Assembly (NCBI GenBank): GCA_023228945.1
Contig: JALOAI010000011.1
Location: forward strand, 107,948 to 171,947
Direction: 5' to 3'
DNA from: Pigmentiphaga sp.
Lineage (GTDB): Bacteria > Pseudomonadota > Gammaproteobacteria > Burkholderiales > Burkholderiaceae_B
Length of the DNA: 64,000 bases
Shown: in pieces, positions 48,198 to 56,082 of the stretch
Layout: each line of letters opens with the position of its first letter
Position numbering within the stretch: the first letter of the stretch is position 1
The notes under the pieces: model-generated
Told to the model about the DNA's origin: nothing
Database searches by the model: none
What the model saw: the letters and a program-made list of their open reading frames with translations, nothing else
Translations under genes and position numbers: made by a program

Positions 48198-50537
48198 TCA
48201 GATGTCGAGCACGAGGCGCTCGCCGGCGGCGCGAGAGCAGCAGGTCATCATGCGCTGGTGCTGGCGGCGTTCGGCCGCGCCCAGGACCCGATCGCGATGG
48301 TCCACTTCGCCCCCTGCCACCGCCACTTCGCAGGCGCCGCACAAGCCTTCTTCGCAATCGCTGGGCAAGTCGACGTTGTTGGCCCGCAGCACTTGCAACA
48401 GACTGCGATCGGCGGGGACCGGCAGGGTCAGTCCCGAAACGCGGAGCTCGGCCGTGAAAGGCCGCGCGTCCGCCAGCAGGGCGCCGGCGGCATCCGGATT
48501 GAAGTGTTCGATATGCAGGGCGGTATCGGGCAGGCCCGACTGCGCCACGGCTTGGGCCAGACCATCGAGCAAGCGCTCGGGGCCGCAGGCATAGATTTGT
48601 ACGCCGGGCCCGGCGGCCGCCAGCATGCGCACGAGGTCGTTGCGTTCGCCCTGCTCGCTGACGTAGGTGCGCAGGCGTTCATCGTGGCGGGCGCGCAATT
48701 CGGTAGCGTAGGGCATGGCGGCCGTGCGGCGGGCGCTGTAGTGCAATTGGTATTCCCGGCCCGCGCGCCGCGCGGCCTCGGCCTGCGTCAGAATGGGAGT
48801 GATGCCGATGCCGCCGGCCACGAACAGCAGCGGGCCATCGTGACTGTCGTCCACCGCGAAGTGATTGCGCGGGCCGCGCACCCGCAGGTTGGCGCCAGCG
48901 CGGACCTCGCGGTGGATCCACGCGGAGCCGCCCCGGCTTTGCGGTTCGAGCAATACCGTGATCTCCCAGCCGTGCCGATCGTCGGGGTTGCCGCAGAGTG
49001 AATAGGCGCGCGAAAGCCCGGTCTCGCCGCATTCGATCTCGATGTGCGCCCCCGGGGTCCAGCGAGGCAGGAGCTCGCCGCGAGGAGATTCGAGGCGAAT
49101 GCGTTTCAGGCCGTCGCCGACGTCCTCGACCGTGGCTACCCGCAAGACACGAGCCAGGTCGCGCGCCAGCGGGGCGCCCAGGCGGGTTTCGGGTAGCGGC
49201 GCGGGGTTTTGTCCCCGGCGTTCGGGGTTCTCGGCCGGGTTCCAGGCCACGCGCAAGTTCTGCGGTCCCCTGAACGACAGGTTGTGCACATACTCGAACG
49301 CCTGCGGCTGGAGCCGAAGGTGGGGCAGCCGGCGCGTCAGGGCGCCGATCATCACCTGCATTTCCATGCGGCCAAGGTTTTTGCCCAGGCACTGGTGGGC
49401 GCCAAAGCCGAAGGTCAGATGGTCGGCCGAGTTGGCGCGATGGATGTCGAAGTGATCGGGATCGTCGAAGCGGCGAGGATCGTGGTTGGCGGAATGTACC
49501 ACCAGCAGCAAACGGGTGCCGGCGGGCAGGCGCTGGCCTTCGATCTCGACTTCTTGCGTGGTGCGCCGGCGCCATGAGGCGATCGAGCCGCTATGCCGCA
49601 GGCATTCTTCCACCGCCGGCGAAATGAGCGAGGGATCGGCGCAGAGATCCTCCCAGGCCTCGCGGTGCTCGAGCAACAGCTTGACCGCGTTGGCGGTGGC
49701 GAACGTGGTGGTTTCGTGGGCGGCCACGATGATCGCCATCATCATCGAGTGCAGGTAGGAATCGGTGACGATCTCGGGGTGCTCGCGTTGCTGCCGCAAC
49801 GAATAGCGCATCCATCCCGGGCCGTCGGGCGTTTGCCGCATCTTCTCGAGCACCTGGCCCGAAAACTGCCAGAACTGGCCGACGCGGTGGGCGATCTCCA
49901 CCCGCTGCTCGGGCGTGGGGCGGCCAAAGGCATTGATGGTATGGGCGATGGCGAACTGATGCATCTGCTCGCGGTCGGCGGCGTCGTCGATGCCCAGGAA
50001 GTGCAGTGCCACGCTGAACGGCACCTGCCAGAACAGCCGCGGTACCAGATCCACCTCGCCGTCGTCGATGAACTCGTCGATGGTTTCGTCCACCAGCCGG
50101 CGCACCAGCGGCTCGTGCTCGCGCAGATGGTCCGGGGTGAAAGGCGCCATCAAAACCCGGCGACGGGCCATGTGCATGGGTTCGTCTTCGTTCACCAGCG
50201 TGCGGTTCATGCCGTAGTCGTACTGGCGCAGGATCTCGGCCATCTCGGGCGCTGGCGGTTCGATCGGCTCCAGCACATTGGAAGCGCTGAACACCACGGG
50301 ATCGCGGAAGATCTCGCGCACCGTGGCATAGCGCGTGACGACCCAGTAATCGAGCTTGGGGCTATAGAACAGCGGCTGCTCTTCGCGCGACCAGCGCACG
50401 TACTCGGAGGGGTTCTCCATGTAGGTGTCCTGGAAGGGATCGAAGGCGGCGGCCTTGGCGGCGTGGGGGCAGGCCGGCGCGGCGGCCATCGCGGCCGTGA
50501 CCGGGCAGCGCGAAGCGGTGGCAGTGGACGAAGGCAT
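48198..50537 (-). CDS. self-sufficient cytochrome P450 (CYP116B-type, P450 fused to FMN/2Fe-2S reductase)
   Basis: This 779-aa cytosolic monooxygenase carries its own electron transfer chain. The P450 domain (about 30-445) shows the I-helix AAHETTT near 271-277, ExxR at 312-315 (ECLR) and heme ligand C383 in FGFGAHQCLGKNLGR. The C-terminal module resembles phthalate dioxygenase reductase. It has an FMN site with RAYSLCG (about 512), an NADH site with GGIGITPIL (about 575) and CGPERLL (about 650), and a plant-type 2Fe-2S domain with C728, C733 and C736 and a distal Cys near 766. This order defines the CYP116B/P450RhF group, which hydroxylates or dealkylates varied aromatics. ATG 50537 has GGAGA at 7 nt. 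It diverges from an IclR regulator. The substrate is unknown. Confidence 0.92.
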   Translation of the reverse strand: MPSSTATASRCPVTAAMAAAPACPHAAKAAAFDPFQDTYMENPSEYVRWSREEQPLFYSPKLDYWVVTRYATVREIFRDPVVFSASNVLEPIEPPAPEMAEILRQYDYGMNRTLVNEDEPMHMARRRVLMAPFTPDHLREHEPLVRRLVDETIDEFIDDGEVDLVPRLFWQVPFSVALHFLGIDDAADREQMHQFAIAHTINAFGRPTPEQRVEIAHRVGQFWQFSGQVLEKMRQTPDGPGWMRYSLRQQREHPEIVTDSYLHSMMMAIIVAAHETTTFATANAVKLLLEHREAWEDLCADPSLISPAVEECLRHSGSIASWRRRTTQEVEIEGQRLPAGTRLLLVVHSANHDPRRFDDPDHFDIHRANSADHLTFGFGAHQCLGKNLGRMEMQVMIGALTRRLPHLRLQPQAFEYVHNLSFRGPQNLRVAWNPAENPERRGQNPAPLPETRLGAPLARDLARVLRVATVEDVGDGLKRIRLESPRGELLPRWTPGAHIEIECGETGLSRAYSLCGNPDDRHGWEITVLLEPQSRGGSAWIHREVRAGANLRVRGPRNHFAVDDSHDGPLLFVAGGIGITPILTQAEAARRAGREYQLHYSARRTAAMPYATELRARHDERLRTYVSEQGERNDLVRMLAAAGPGVQIYACGPERLLDGLAQAVAQSGLPDTALHIEHFNPDAAGALLADARPFTAELRVSGLTLPVPADRSLLQVLRANNVDLPSDCEEGLCGACEVAVAGGEVDHRDRVLGAAERRQHQRMMTCCSRAAGERLVLDI

Positions 50538-50571
50538 GGACGTGTCTCCAGATAGCGGTTGAATTCCTCTT

Positions 50572-50601
50572 TGCGTAAATATAACACGCACTGCGTAAAT
50601 A
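50572..50601. promoter_or_regulatory. paired TGCGTAAATA repeats upstream of the P450 gene
   Basis: TGCGTAAATA occurs at 50572-50581 and again at 50592-50601, exactly 20 bp apart (two helical turns). A perfect ACGCA-C-TGCGT palindrome lies between and across them (50586-50596). The element sits 35-64 bp upstream of the P450 ATG in an A/T-rich patch, where its promoter should lie. It is a strong operator candidate, perhaps for the divergent IclR protein. Confidence 0.55.
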
Positions 50602-50832
50602 AAAAGAGGCCGTGCGCCAGGCGGCATGCGACACGCCGAGAGGGCAGACCGATGTCATGATCGAAACGCTGGCGCAGTTCTGCCGCGCTGCGCCGAGTGG
50701 TATTTCCGCAAGTGCCGGTCTGGCGGGCGGACCCGGTGGGGCTGCCGGTTCGGTCTGGATATACTGCGGGACGTCTGTCCAGCCGCTGGCCCATGCATTG
50801 GGGAGGCGGATACTTTCTGCCGGAATCCCGCC

Positions 50833-51660
50833 ATGTCATCCAGTTCCGATCCCGCACCGCCCCCGCGCGACCGCCGCCAGCGGGTACAGGCGGCCACCAC
50901 CGGCGTGGCCATGCTCAAGGGCCTGGCCAGCCTGGGCGGGCGCGCCAGCCTCACCAGCCTGGCGCGCGAAGTGGGCGAGCCGCCCGCCAAGGTGCACCGC
51001 TATCTGCTGAGTCTGCTGGAGGCGGGCATGATCGCGCAGGACCCCTTATCACAGCACTACTACCTGGGGCCCGAAACCATCCACATCGGCTTGGTGGCCA
51101 TCCGCCTGGCCGACCCCGTGCGCCTGGCCGAGGCGCCTTTGGCGCGCCTGCGCGAAGCCCTGGGCCTGACCTGCTTCGTCGCCGTGATGGGCAACCGCGG
51201 CCCCACCATCGTCCGCTTCGAGGAACCGGCGCTGCCCGTCACGCTCAACGTGCGCGCCGGCTCGGTGCTCTCGCTACTCACCTCGGCCACCGGCCGGGTG
51301 TTCCTGTCCCATCTCGACGATCCCCGGCTGCGCGAATGGGTGCGCGACGAGCTGCTTGCCCTGCCGGCCGGCCAGCGTCAGTCCCTGGAACAGAAAGGTG
51401 CCATCAATTCCCTGCGTCGCGACATACGCGAACAGGGCATGGCCATCGTGCGCGATACCTACCTGCCCGGCATCAGCGCGGTGGCGGCGCCGATCCATGG
51501 CGCCGACGGCAAGATCGCCGCCGTGCTCACCACCCTGGGGCCCAGCGGCAGCATCGACGTGGACGAAGAGGGCCAGGTGGCGGCCAAAGTGCGCGAAGAG
51601 GCGGCGGCCATCAGCGCCTCGCTGGGCTGGCGTCCCGACGCGTCTCCCGCCACCTCCTGA
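50833..51660 (+). CDS. IclR-family transcriptional regulator (first)
   Basis: This 275-aa regulator has an N-terminal winged helix-turn-helix (about residues 24-80, ASLTSLAREVGEPPAKVHRYL) and a C-terminal effector-binding GAF-like domain (about 95-260), containing AVMGNRGPTIVRF and GISAVAAPIHGADGKIAAVL. IclR proteins here usually respond to aromatic or organic acids. ATG 50833 gives the family-size protein; the frame runs 69 codons upstream without homology. It lies between the divergent P450 and the codirectional oxygenase genes, so it may control either or both. Confidence 0.9.
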   Translation: MSSSSDPAPPPRDRRQRVQAATTGVAMLKGLASLGGRASLTSLAREVGEPPAKVHRYLLSLLEAGMIAQDPLSQHYYLGPETIHIGLVAIRLADPVRLAEAPLARLREALGLTCFVAVMGNRGPTIVRFEEPALPVTLNVRAGSVLSLLTSATGRVFLSHLDDPRLREWVRDELLALPAGQRQSLEQKGAINSLRRDIREQGMAIVRDTYLPGISAVAAPIHGADGKIAAVLTTLGPSGSIDVDEEGQVAAKVREEAAAISASLGWRPDASPATS

Positions 51661-52006
51661 CCACGAGCCCAAGCGCAAGCTGCCGCAGAGTAACGGTCAC
51701 GATCCGCGCGCGCGGCGGCTGGCCTCGCATCGCAACGCCCTTGCCCGAGAAGTTGCCGGCGCCTGGTGGAAACGCCTCGTGCCCGAGACGCCGCCAGCGC
51801 CGCGCCTCTTCCTCTGGAACAAAACCCCACGCACCCCAAGCCATCGAGGCAAAAAGGGCTGGCATTCGCCCACGAGTTCCGCTAGAATTCAAAAAACTGA
51901 GAATCAAGTCCATTCAGTGGACATAACGGCAAAGCCGGAATCCGGGCCGGACGGGGTTCAAGCCGCACCCGTACAGCCGCCTCACCATCCTTAGCTGGAA
52001 CCTGCC
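51661..52006 (+). promoter_or_regulatory. 346-bp regulatory gap before the ring-hydroxylating oxygenase
   Basis: The first 200 bp are GC-rich with no supported gene. The last 120 bp become A/T-richer. TAGAAT (51883-51888) is a likely -10, with only a weak TGGCAT (51860-51865) as -35. The palindrome GTCCA-N5-TGGAC (51908-51922) lies about 13-28 bp past the expected transcription start, where a bound repressor would block elongation. The leader to ATG 52007 would be about 110 nt. Confidence 0.45.
51908..51922. promoter_or_regulatory. IclR-operator-like palindrome GTCCA-N5-TGGAC
   Basis: A perfect 5-bp inverted repeat around TTCAG. It shares the GTCC-N7-GGAC core with the palindrome at 54829-54861 upstream of the second IclR gene, suggesting related regulators bind both. 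Confidence 0.55.
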
Positions 52007-53356
52007 ATGAGCGAACAGTCCTACGCCAACTACGTCGACCTCGAGCGCGGCCTCGTCAGCCGCGATATCTTTTTTCGCGAAGACATCTATCGCGAAGAGC
52101 TTGAAAAGCTATTTCCCCGCGTCTGGCAATTCATCGGTCACGAAAGCCAGGTGCCCAATCCGGGCGACTTCTTCGTTTCGCGCATGGGCGAAGAATCCGT
52201 CATTCTCTGTCGGGGCGAAGACCGCCAGATCCGCGTCTTCCTCAACTCCTGCCGCCACCGCGGCATGAAAGTCGCCCTCTACGACGAAGGCAATACCCGC
52301 ATGTTCACTTGCCCGTACCATGCCTGGAGCTACTCGCTCGACGGCAAGCTCACGGGCGTACCCATGTACGACGCCATCTACGCCGGTCGTATGGACAAAT
52401 CCGACTGGGGCCTCGTCCAGCCGGCGCAGGTCACCAACTACAAAGGCACCATCTGGGCCAACTGGGATCCCGAAGCCCCCGATTTCCTTACCTATCTGGG
52501 CGACGCCAAAAACCACCTCGACCTGGCACTCGATAGCCGGGATGGCCGTGAGGGCGGCTCGGAGGTCATTGGCGGCATCACCAAGTGGATCATCCCCTGC
52601 AACTGGAAGCTGCCGGCCGAGAACTTCATGGGTGATACCTATCACAATCCCAGCCACCGCTCGGTGGACATGATCGGCATCGGCCCCAGCGCGCGTGCCG
52701 ACGTCAAAGGGCGGCGCGACAACGAACTGGCCAAGGCGCATCACGTCTGGATCAGCTTCCCGCAGGGCCACGGCGTGCACAGCGCGATCATGCCGGAAGA
52801 CGAAGAGTACGTGGAGTCGTTCAAGGACAACCCCGAGGTGGAAGCCTACTTCCGCCGCTGCTTCGAAGAGCGCCGCAAGCGGCTGGGTGATCAATCGCGG
52901 CTGCGCCCCTTCGTGGGCACGGTGTTTCCCAATACCTCCTTCCATGGCAACCAGCCGCGCTCCATTTTCGTCTGGCATCCGCACGGACCCGCCAAGATCG
53001 AGGTCTGGCGTTTCTTCCTCGTCGATCGCGACGCGCCTCCCGAGGTCAAGGACTTCCTGCGCCGCTACTACATGCGCTACTCGGGACCGGCCGGCATGAC
53101 CGAACAAGACGACATGGAAAACTGGAACTACGCCACCGCGGCCAGCCGCGGCACCATTGCCCGCCGCTATCCCTATAACTACCAACAATCTTCCGGGGCC
53201 TCGCGCATCGACCAGCCCATGCCCGGGCGCGTGTCCGAGCAAGTGAGCGAAGAAAATCCGCGCATGCTGTATCACCGCTGGCGCGATTACATGGAGGGGC
53301 GCGATTGGGACGTCCTGCTGGGCAAGAACGATCCGCACTTCCAGGAGGCCAAATAA
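52007..53356 (+). CDS. aromatic ring-hydroxylating dioxygenase, alpha (Rieske) subunit
   Basis: This 449-aa large subunit inserts oxygen into an aromatic ring. The N-terminal Rieske domain has C82-x-H84 (SCRHRG) and C102-xx-H105 (TCPYHAWSY). The catalytic domain has D210, H213 and H217 in NFMGDTYHNPSH, and the third iron ligand D368 or D369 in EQDDMENW. The length is that of three-component dioxygenases of the biphenyl/phenylpropionate/naphthalene type. The beta subunit follows with a one-base overlap. No ferredoxin or reductase gene is adjacent. The substrate is unknown. Confidence 0.93.
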   Translation: MSEQSYANYVDLERGLVSRDIFFREDIYREELEKLFPRVWQFIGHESQVPNPGDFFVSRMGEESVILCRGEDRQIRVFLNSCRHRGMKVALYDEGNTRMFTCPYHAWSYSLDGKLTGVPMYDAIYAGRMDKSDWGLVQPAQVTNYKGTIWANWDPEAPDFLTYLGDAKNHLDLALDSRDGREGGSEVIGGITKWIIPCNWKLPAENFMGDTYHNPSHRSVDMIGIGPSARADVKGRRDNELAKAHHVWISFPQGHGVHSAIMPEDEEYVESFKDNPEVEAYFRRCFEERRKRLGDQSRLRPFVGTVFPNTSFHGNQPRSIFVWHPHGPAKIEVWRFFLVDRDAPPEVKDFLRRYYMRYSGPAGMTEQDDMENWNYATAASRGTIARRYPYNYQQSSGASRIDQPMPGRVSEQVSEENPRMLYHRWRDYMEGRDWDVLLGKNDPHFQEAK

Positions 53357-53934
53357 TGGAAACGAGCCTGCAAACCGCCGCCACCGTGGTCGAAGTCAAA
53401 GGCATCGACCGGCTCTTGCTGCAACAGGAGATCGAAGAGTTCCTCTATGCCGAAGCCGAGGCGCTCGACCGGCGCCGCTTCGAAGAATGGCTGGACATGC
53501 TGGCCGACGATCTCGTATACCACATGCCGATCCGGCGCAACGTCAAGCAGGGCGAACACGACGCCCGCGAGAACACCCGCGCCGGCCGCGACATCAACTG
53601 GTTCGAAGACGACAAATGGACCCTGGGCAAGCGGGTGGCGCAGATCCGCACCCGGGTCCATTGGGCGGAAGAGCCGCTATCCCGCGTCTCGCACCTCGTC
53701 ACCAACGTACTGCTGGGCGAAGTGCGCGATGGCGCCAATGGCGAGCGCGAGGTGGACATCAGCAGTCGTTTCCTGCTCTACCAGAACCGGGTGGAAACCG
53801 AGACCAATATCTTCGTGGGCAAGCGCTACGACACCCTGCGACGCGGCGCCAACGGCCGGTGGCAGGTGGCCCGGCGCCAGATCATCCTGGACCAGAATGT
53901 ACTCCTGGCCAAGAATCTCACGGTGTTTTTCTAG
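53356..53934 (+). CDS. aromatic ring-hydroxylating dioxygenase, beta subunit
   Basis: This 192-aa small subunit (SnoaL/NTF2-like fold) forms the alpha3-beta3 hexamer and shapes the active-site pocket from outside. It shows EIEEFLYAEAEALDRRRFEEW near the start (residues 26-46), DDLVYHMPIRRN, and the end IILDQNVLLAKNLTVFF, all family-like. The ATG at 53356 overlaps the alpha stop (TAATG). Its last 17 nt overlap the convergent second IclR gene. Confidence 0.93.
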   Translation: METSLQTAATVVEVKGIDRLLLQQEIEEFLYAEAEALDRRRFEEWLDMLADDLVYHMPIRRNVKQGEHDARENTRAGRDINWFEDDKWTLGKRVAQIRTRVHWAEEPLSRVSHLVTNVLLGEVRDGANGEREVDISSRFLLYQNRVETETNIFVGKRYDTLRRGANGRWQVARRQIILDQNVLLAKNLTVFF

Positions 53935-54739
53935 CCCGGCGGGCCGGGCTGGCGGCGCGCGCCGGCACGGGCCTGGCTCCGTCGCCGCGCGCCGGCGGGA
54001 TCGGGCCGTCGTAGCCGAGCAAGTGCGAGAGCTCGGCGGCGGCGTCGCGCAACAGGCCGATGAGCTCCTGGTTGCGGGCTTCGTCGATGCGCACGGCGGG
54101 GCCGAACACGGCGATCGACCCCATCACTTCGCCGGCGCGATCAAAGAAGGGCGCGGCCACGGCCACCGCGCCGTCGATCAGCTCGTCGCGCGACGTGGCG
54201 TAGCCCCGTTCGCGCACTTCGGCCAGCAACTGCTCCAGGTCGGGCGGTGGCGTGATCGCGGGCTCGAGCTCGAGCACTCCCTCGGGCAGGAAGGCCAGGA
54301 TGGCCCTGCCGCTGGCGCCACGCACGATGGTTTCGGAATACCCGATGCCGCGGCGGAAAGCCAGCGGCTGCGGGCAAGGAAGCTCGGCCACGCAGATTCG
54401 CCGATTGCCTTCGGGCACGAACAGGGCCACGGTTTCGCGGGTGATCTGCCAAACGCGCTGCAGCACCGGCTGCGCGAGCTGGCCCAGATCGAGGCTGGCG
54501 CTCCAGCTATGGGCCAGACGGCCTATGGCCGGTCCCAGCCGGAAGCGCTGGGGGTCGCCTTCCGACACGATGAACCCCTGCTTTTCGAGCGTATACAAAA
54601 GGCGGTAGAGCGTGGGGCGGCTCAGATGAACGCGGCGCGCCAGGTCTACGGCCGACAACTGGCTGTCTTCGGGCGTGAAGGCTCGCAAAATATCCAGCGC
54701 CCGCTCGACGGCGCGGACGCTTTCACCGGGTTTTTCCAT
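53918..54739 (-). CDS. IclR-family transcriptional regulator (second)
   Basis: This 273-aa regulator has a winged helix-turn-helix at about 10-65 (SAVDLARRVHLSRPTLYRLL) and a C-terminal effector domain (RRGIGYSETIVRGASGRAIL and GAVAVAAPFFDRAGEVMGSI). A low-complexity Pro/Ala/Arg tail covers the last 30 residues. It diverges from the Bug protein gene and is convergent with the dioxygenase beta gene. The 33-bp palindrome between it and the Bug gene is probably its operator, which would allow both autoregulation and control of the transport gene. Confidence 0.92.
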   Translation of the reverse strand: MEKPGESVRAVERALDILRAFTPEDSQLSAVDLARRVHLSRPTLYRLLYTLEKQGFIVSEGDPQRFRLGPAIGRLAHSWSASLDLGQLAQPVLQRVWQITRETVALFVPEGNRRICVAELPCPQPLAFRRGIGYSETIVRGASGRAILAFLPEGVLELEPAITPPPDLEQLLAEVRERGYATSRDELIDGAVAVAAPFFDRAGEVMGSIAVFGPAVRIDEARNQELIGLLRDAAAELSHLLGYDGPIPPARGDGARPVPARAASPARRARKTP

Positions 54740-54828
54740 GGGAGGAGAAAAGAGGGGTCTGGTAACGGACTCCGAGTATATGACAGTCGACGCCCTTGCC
54801 GGATGGTCCTTTCCGGAGTTATTCTCAA

Positions 54829-54861
54829 GGTATTGATGTCCGCTGGTCGGACACCAATACC
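54829..54861. promoter_or_regulatory. 33-bp nested palindrome in the IclR-Bug divergent region
   Basis: Outer arms GGTATTG (54829-54835) and CAATACC (54855-54861) flank inner arms TGTCCG (54837-54842) and CGGACA (54848-54853), all perfectly complementary about a centre at 54845. CATAAT (54861-54866) abuts the right arm as a possible -10 for the plus-strand gene. The symmetry suits a dimer-of-dimers regulator controlling two divergent promoters. Confidence 0.65.
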
Positions 54862-54982
54862 ATAATATGTTCCAACCTCAGCGTCAGAACGAAGTTTCGG
54901 CGCTGCCCAAGTCAACGCGCGGGCCGCGCTTTCAACGGTAAAGCCCGTGCATCAAAGCCAGTATTTCTCGAGGAGACACCTG

Positions 54983-55960
54983 ATGAAAGTCTTGAAATCC
55001 GCACTCCGTGCTTGTGTGGTGGCCATGGGCATCACGGCCGCCGCCGTGGCCCATGCCGCCTATCCCGATAAAGCGGTTTCGGTCGTCGTGGGCTTCCCGC
55101 CGGGTGGCACCAACGACATCGTGGCCCGCGTCATCTCGGCCGAACTCGAAAAGCGCCTGGGACAGCCCTTTGTGGTCGAGAACAAGCCCGGCGCCGCCTC
55201 GATGCTGTCGGCCAATCAGGTCAAGCGCGCCGATCCCGATGGCTATACGCTGCTGGTCATCGCATCCGGCGGCCTGGTGGTCAACCCAGCCATTTATGCG
55301 CCCGAACGCGTTACCTACGATTCGGTCAAGGATTTCACCCCCATCGCCCTGCTGGCCCGTTTTCCGTTCGTGCTGGTCACCGGTCCGAAGCTGAAAGATA
55401 TCAAAACCCTGCAGGAGTTCATCGAGTACGCCAAAAAGAGCCCCACGCCGCTGGCCCATGGCTCGGCATCCTCCACCATGGAGCTCATGGCCAACCTGTT
55501 TTCCGAGCACGCCGGCATCAAGTTCACCAATATTCCCTATAAAGGATCCGGCCCCACGACCACCGACCTGATGGGGGGCCAAACAGATTTTGCCTTTCTC
55601 GACACCGCGGCCGTGATCCCAGCAATCCAGGCCGGCCGGCTGCAGGCCCTGGGCGTCACCACCATCGAGCGCTCGGCGGCCTTGCCCGACGTGCCCACCA
55701 TCGACGAGGCCGGTATTCAGGGCTACGACGCGCCCATCTGGACCTCGCTGGTCGCCCCGGCGGGCACGCCGCAGGCCGTGGTGGATCGGCTCAATGGCCA
55801 ACTGGTCGAGATCCTGAAGGACCCCTCGGTGATCGAGCGTTTCGCCCAGTTGGGCATGGCGACCGGCTCCGCCGACGACAAGGCGCTGGCTGCGCTGATC
55901 AACAGCGATCTTGCGCGTTGGAAGAAAGTCGCCGACGACGCCGGTATTCGAGTGGAGTAA
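54983..55960 (+). CDS. Bug-family tripartite tricarboxylate transporter substrate-binding protein
   Basis: This 325-aa periplasmic solute-binding protein has a signal peptide at residues 1-25 (ending VAHA before AYPDK). The mature part shows the Bug hallmarks VVVGFPPGGTNDIVARVI, VVENKPGAAS, and NIPYKGSGPTTTDLMGGQ with VAPAGTP further on. Bug proteins bind carboxylates, amino acids or aromatic acids, and some are pure sensors. No TctA/TctB membrane genes are near. GAGGAG sits 7 nt before ATG 54983. Divergence from IclR suggests it binds the inducing substrate of this locus. Confidence 0.93.
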   Translation: MKVLKSALRACVVAMGITAAAVAHAAYPDKAVSVVVGFPPGGTNDIVARVISAELEKRLGQPFVVENKPGAASMLSANQVKRADPDGYTLLVIASGGLVVNPAIYAPERVTYDSVKDFTPIALLARFPFVLVTGPKLKDIKTLQEFIEYAKKSPTPLAHGSASSTMELMANLFSEHAGIKFTNIPYKGSGPTTTDLMGGQTDFAFLDTAAVIPAIQAGRLQALGVTTIERSAALPDVPTIDEAGIQGYDAPIWTSLVAPAGTPQAVVDRLNGQLVEILKDPSVIERFAQLGMATGSADDKALAALINSDLARWKKVADDAGIRVE

Positions 55961-56004
55961 GGCGGCATCGGATGGCATCCCCCTTGCGCCGCTGCGGGGA
56001 GAGC

Positions 56005-56024
56005 GCCCGGGCCGAAGGCCGGAG
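56005..56024. repeat. short hairpin repeat, copy 2
   Basis: GCCCGGGCCGAAGGCCGGAG, the same element as at 8060-8080 minus one A. It lies 44 nt after the Bug gene stop, between convergent genes. Confidence 0.45.
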
Positions 56025-56082
56025 CGATCCTCAGGCGTCGGGCTCGGGGGAAGCGTATAGGCGGCCGGCGGCCGCCTGTCGG

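Noticed and set aside
51860..51880. Possible sigma-54 promoter (TGGCAT) before the dioxygenase genes
   Set aside because: The GC element at the -12 position is missing at the required spacing, and the local regulators are IclR, not sigma-54 enhancer-binding proteins.
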